Below are positions 14,112-16,423 of a stretch of 16,423 nucleotides of DNA, piece after piece; position 1 is the stretch's first letter; every line of letters starts with the position of its first letter. A program made the translations under genes and the position numbers. The DNA is from Candidatus Thorarchaeota archaeon. GTDB lineage: Archaea > Asgardarchaeota > Thorarchaeia > Thorarchaeales > Thorarchaeaceae. The DNA lies in the NCBI GenBank assembly GCA_020355105.1, contig CP070658.1, forward strand, positions 2,016,682 to 2,033,104, in the 5' to 3' direction. The notes under the pieces are model-generated. The model saw only the letters and a list, made by a program, of their open reading frames with translations. It had not been told where the DNA came from and made no database searches.

Positions 14112-14296
14112 TTCATTGTCCCAAGGGCAGGACTCGCGAACGCAGAGGAAACTGAGAATTAAGATTTCACAATGTGACTGTCTAACGCTCTTTAAGAGAG
14201 AACAGCAACCGGAGTGCTTAATTAACACGTCACGTATCACCTGCAAATCGAGCATGCAGAGGTCCACTTAGCGGACTCAAGATGGAGTGTCTGGAT
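14112..14296 (+). promoter_or_regulatory. Intergenic promoter region before the FAD-linked oxidase
   Basis: Two possible TATA boxes are visible: CTTTAAGA (14189-14196), itself inside the palindrome CTCTT-T-AAGAG, and CTTAATTA (14217-14224), the latter giving a leader of about 50 bases. GGAGTG at 14284-14289 lies just before ATG 14297. No terminator hairpin for the preceding gene was found, so read-through from the MttB operon is possible. Confidence 0.4.
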
Positions 14297-15679
14297 ATGG
14301 TCGATTCGAAGAAGATCACTAAATCCCTGGTCGATGTTGTTGGCCCAACTAGAGTCACTGACAAGGACTTTGACTTGGTCTCCTATGGAAGAGACCTGAG
14401 CCCTGCCAAACAAAAACTCCCGACTCACGTCGTACTACCCGAAACGCGAGAGGAGATTCAAGAGATTCTCGCCATAGCAAACAAGCACAATGTTCCCGTC
14501 TACATCCGAGGAGGAGGGACCTCTCATTGGGATGCCTTTCTCCCCCAAGAACCGGGCATTATGCTTGACCTCGGACGAATGAACAAGGTCCTCGAGATAA
14601 ACGAACGAGATTTGGTCGTGACGGTACAGCCCAACTGCACATGGGCGAAGATGGATAAAGAGCTCCGGAAGAAAGGTCTTACATATCTGTGCAGCGAGGC
14701 GGGAGGCCCAGCCATGACCGTCGGCGGTTCTGTCATGAAGGCAGGTGGCGGACCACACTCCACAGCGAAGTTCGGCTTCCATGGCAACCAAGATGTAATA
14801 ACACTGGAGATGGTTCTACCCAACGGTGACATCGTGCAGACCGGCTCTGCAGCCTGGCCCAGTGCAGGCAAGTTCGAGCGTCAATGTCTAGGTCCCGACT
14901 TGGCCGGGATGTTCTTGGGAGCTGAAGGAATCCTCGGCATCTGTACTGAGTTGACTCTGAGAGTTCGACCCGCTGTGGACTTCAGAGAACGGATGAGCGC
15001 AATCCTGCCCACTCTGGATGATGTTGTTGAGTTCGGCCACTTCATAAACAGGCATGTGGGTGACGAATACCTGCAGGGCATCTACCTGTGGGTGGCTCCA
15101 GACAATCCGGACCTCTTCTTCATAATGATGGACATCTTTGGATATGAAGCGGAGATTGTAGAACACCGCAAGAAGAAGATACTGGAGAAGATTGCTGAAC
15201 TTGGTGGAGAAATGGCAGATAGGGCACCCGTGGATGACTACTATGACCGAATCTTAACAGGACTCACGGATCTCTTCACCGCAGGTGTCTGGCACTTCTT
15301 TGGTGCTGGCTCTCTCCGAATAGATGACATCAAGTTCCTATACAAGATCTGGCGAGAGGAGCTTCTCGAGAAACGCGGATACACAAAGGCCGGATTCGGT
15401 GGACAGGTTCTTCCTAGAAGGTCGCTGGCATTCATGGTCACCAACTACAAAGAGCCAGAAGAGTGGGAGGGCCTGGTGAAAATGGCCGACGCGATTGACG
15501 AACTCACTCTGAAGGGTCCAGTAGTCCCGTACGGAGTAGGCGGACGAGACGGGCTTCGACAGATTGTGGCATCGCATGATACTGGCTACTATCGGTTGCT
15601 GAAGACCCTGAAGAAGACGCTGGACCCCAAGAACATCTTACAGCGTGGAATATTCATCCCTGAGGAGGAATTGCGATGA
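14297..15679 (+). CDS. FAD-linked oxidase, GlcD/D-lactate dehydrogenase type
   Basis: The 460-residue cytosolic flavoprotein oxidises a 2-hydroxy acid or similar acid. The N-terminal PCMH-type FAD-binding domain (about 37-215) shows VYIRGGGTSHWD, the VQPNCTWAKMDKELRKKGL block and GGSVMKAGGGPHSTAKFG, which hold the FAD pyrophosphate. The C-terminal FAD-oxidase domain runs to the end and finishes TLDPKNILQRGIF, a variant of the family's DPxxxLNPGK. Length is normal for GlcD. The frame is open from ATG 14282, but GGAGTG lies inside that extension and fits ATG 14297, so the latter is preferred. Its TGA overlaps the ATG of the next gene (ATGA), so production is coupled to the iron-sulfur partner, the usual GlcD-GlcF or GlcD-HdrD arrangement. 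The substrate could be glycolate, lactate or an amine-derived acid. Confidence 0.9.
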   Translation: MVDSKKITKSLVDVVGPTRVTDKDFDLVSYGRDLSPAKQKLPTHVVLPETREEIQEILAIANKHNVPVYIRGGGTSHWDAFLPQEPGIMLDLGRMNKVLEINERDLVVTVQPNCTWAKMDKELRKKGLTYLCSEAGGPAMTVGGSVMKAGGGPHSTAKFGFHGNQDVITLEMVLPNGDIVQTGSAAWPSAGKFERQCLGPDLAGMFLGAEGILGICTELTLRVRPAVDFRERMSAILPTLDDVVEFGHFINRHVGDEYLQGIYLWVAPDNPDLFFIMMDIFGYEAEIVEHRKKKILEKIAELGGEMADRAPVDDYYDRILTGLTDLFTAGVWHFFGAGSLRIDDIKFLYKIWREELLEKRGYTKAGFGGQVLPRRSLAFMVTNYKEPEEWEGLVKMADAIDELTLKGPVVPYGVGGRDGLRQIVASHDTGYYRLLKTLKKTLDPKNILQRGIFIPEEELR

Positions 15680-16423
15680 AGATCGAGGAATACAAGGATA
15701 TGATCTATGCTTGCGGCAGGTGCAACTTCTGCAGGGGCACTGACTTCAACGAGCGATGCCCAGAGGTTTTCACGCAGATGTGGGAATCGTCGACACTCCG
15801 TGGCAGAATGGCAATAGCACGGGGAATCCTAGAGGGTCAGTTGGACTACTCAGATGAAATGGCTGAGCGCATCTTCGGATGTTTCATGTGTGGGCGGTGC
15901 AGAGAGGAGTGCAAGAAAGCCGCCCAAATAGATGCGATTGCAATCACTAGGGCCATGCGAGCAGACTTTGTGGACAGAGGCGTGAAGATTCCCGAGGGCG
16001 GCTCTAAGATGGCGGATACCGCAGTAGAATCAGGCAACATCTTCGCCGACCCTCCCGCTGTACACATGAAGTGGGCTGACAGTCTGACCTTCAAGGAGGG
16101 CTCAGGGACTCTCTTCTATCCCGGATGTCTGGCCAGTCATAGATTCAAGGAGAAGACCAACATCTTGGTCAGAGTCTTGCAGGTCGCCGGCTACGAGCTT
16201 GACTTCCTGGGTGATGACCAGACATGCTGTGGTACTCCTTTGTGGGTATCAGGAAAGGTTGAGATGGCGAAAGAATGGACTGAGGACTACCTCAAGAAGC
16301 TGAATGCGCGAGGTGTGAAGGAGATAATCACTCCTTGCCCCAGCTGTTTCAGAGCCTTTGATGAAGAGCATTCCGCCCTGCTGGGACTGGAAGAGTATCC
16401 AATCCGCGTTCGGCACACCAGTA
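15676..16423 (+). CDS. HdrD/GlpC/GlcF-like iron-sulfur protein, C-terminus beyond window
   Basis: The first 249 residues are present; the protein runs off the right edge. Seen: a first [4Fe-4S] motif with Cys13, Cys16, Cys19 and Cys28 (the last followed by Pro), a second with Cys69, Cys72, Cys75 and Cys79, and one CCG domain with PGC (Cys151), CCG (Cys184-Cys185) and CPSC (Cys221, Cys224). CCG domains bind a non-cubane cluster or haem and occur in heterodisulfide reductase HdrD/HdrB, GlpC and GlcF; usually two are present, so a second is expected outside the window. It takes electrons from the coupled FAD subunit and passes them to a quinone, thiol or other acceptor. GAGGAGGA (15662-15669) is the ribosome site and the start overlaps the preceding stop. 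It may be a complex with the oxidase at or near the membrane; no membrane helix is visible in the part seen. Confidence 0.9.
   Translation, partial: MKIEEYKDMIYACGRCNFCRGTDFNERCPEVFTQMWESSTLRGRMAIARGILEGQLDYSDEMAERIFGCFMCGRCREECKKAAQIDAIAITRAMRADFVDRGVKIPEGGSKMADTAVESGNIFADPPAVHMKWADSLTFKEGSGTLFYPGCLASHRFKEKTNILVRVLQVAGYELDFLGDDQTCCGTPLWVSGKVEMAKEWTEDYLKKLNARGVKEIITPCPSCFRAFDEEHSALLGLEEYPIRVRHTS

Noticed and set aside
14109..14162. Possible read-through of TAG at the end of the second ATC-hydrolase-like gene
   Set aside because: Reading on gives only 16 more codons before TAA, with no conserved sequence, and TAG also ends several other genes here, so it is an ordinary stop.
13593..14267. A 224-codon minus-strand frame opposite the gene at 13641
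   Set aside because: It overlaps the MttB C-terminus and the whole of the plus-strand gene, whose homologue exists at 6448; no promoter or ribosome site is seen for the minus frame.
1..16423. CRISPR arrays, tRNA or rRNA genes, insertion sequences
   Set aside because: No evenly spaced direct repeats, cloverleaf-like segments, transposase motifs or terminal inverted repeats were found on reading the window.

Overview
The window looks like archaeal chromosome, most plausibly from an uncultivated, anaerobic, Asgard-like lineage such as Thorarchaeota; that placement is an inference from gene content, not a proven assignment. The archaeal reading rests on A/T-rich TATA boxes about 25-30 bases upstream of probable transcript starts, strong GGAGG-type ribosome sites on most genes, one gene that looks leaderless, and a content of corrinoid methyltransferases, URO-D-like proteins, GlcD/HdrD-type oxidoreductases and a glycyl radical enzyme. 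Base composition is close to even and coding density is high. No rRNA, tRNA, CRISPR array, transposase or phage gene was seen.

Layout, left to right. Positions 1-3246 (minus) hold a class I aminotransferase followed by a glycyl radical enzyme whose C-terminus runs off the left edge. A divergent promoter region with a perfect palindrome leads to an RraA/HMG-aldolase-like gene (plus, 3414-4085), which converges on a URO-D/MtaA-like gene (minus, 4095-5225). A second divergent promoter, rich in inverted repeats, leads to a zinc alcohol dehydrogenase and a small protein resembling the L-2-amino-thiazoline-4-carboxylate (ATC) hydrolase family (plus, 5352-6966). A minimal nucleotidyltransferase (minus, 6976-7749) is divergent from a metallophosphoesterase plus a two-helix membrane protein (plus, 7840-9494). 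An APC-type permease (9669-11261) follows and ends in a terminator-like hairpin. Next come a corrinoid protein, an MttB-family methyltransferase without an amber codon and a second ATC-hydrolase-like protein (11510-14111). The window closes with a FAD-linked GlcD-type oxidase translationally coupled to an HdrD/GlpC-like iron-sulfur protein cut by the right edge (14297-16423).

How the genes may work together (inference). The right half reads as a catabolic module for a methylated, probably quaternary or N-methylated, amine or amino acid. The permease would import it, the MttB-like protein would move a methyl group to the corrinoid protein, and a URO-D-type methyltransferase such as the one at 4095-5225 could pass it onward. 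The GlcD/HdrD pair would oxidise an organic acid and feed electrons into an iron-sulfur chain. In the left half, the aminotransferase, alcohol dehydrogenase, RraA-like lyase and C-x-E glycyl radical eliminase could degrade an amino-acid-derived substrate. The two small ATC-hydrolase-like paralogues, one beside the dehydrogenase and one beside MttB, are the least understood part and the best candidates for new biology.

Several long-ORF starts were moved inward here, because the ribosome site or TATA box lies inside the longest reading frame: 3246, 5352, 8805, 11510 and 14297.
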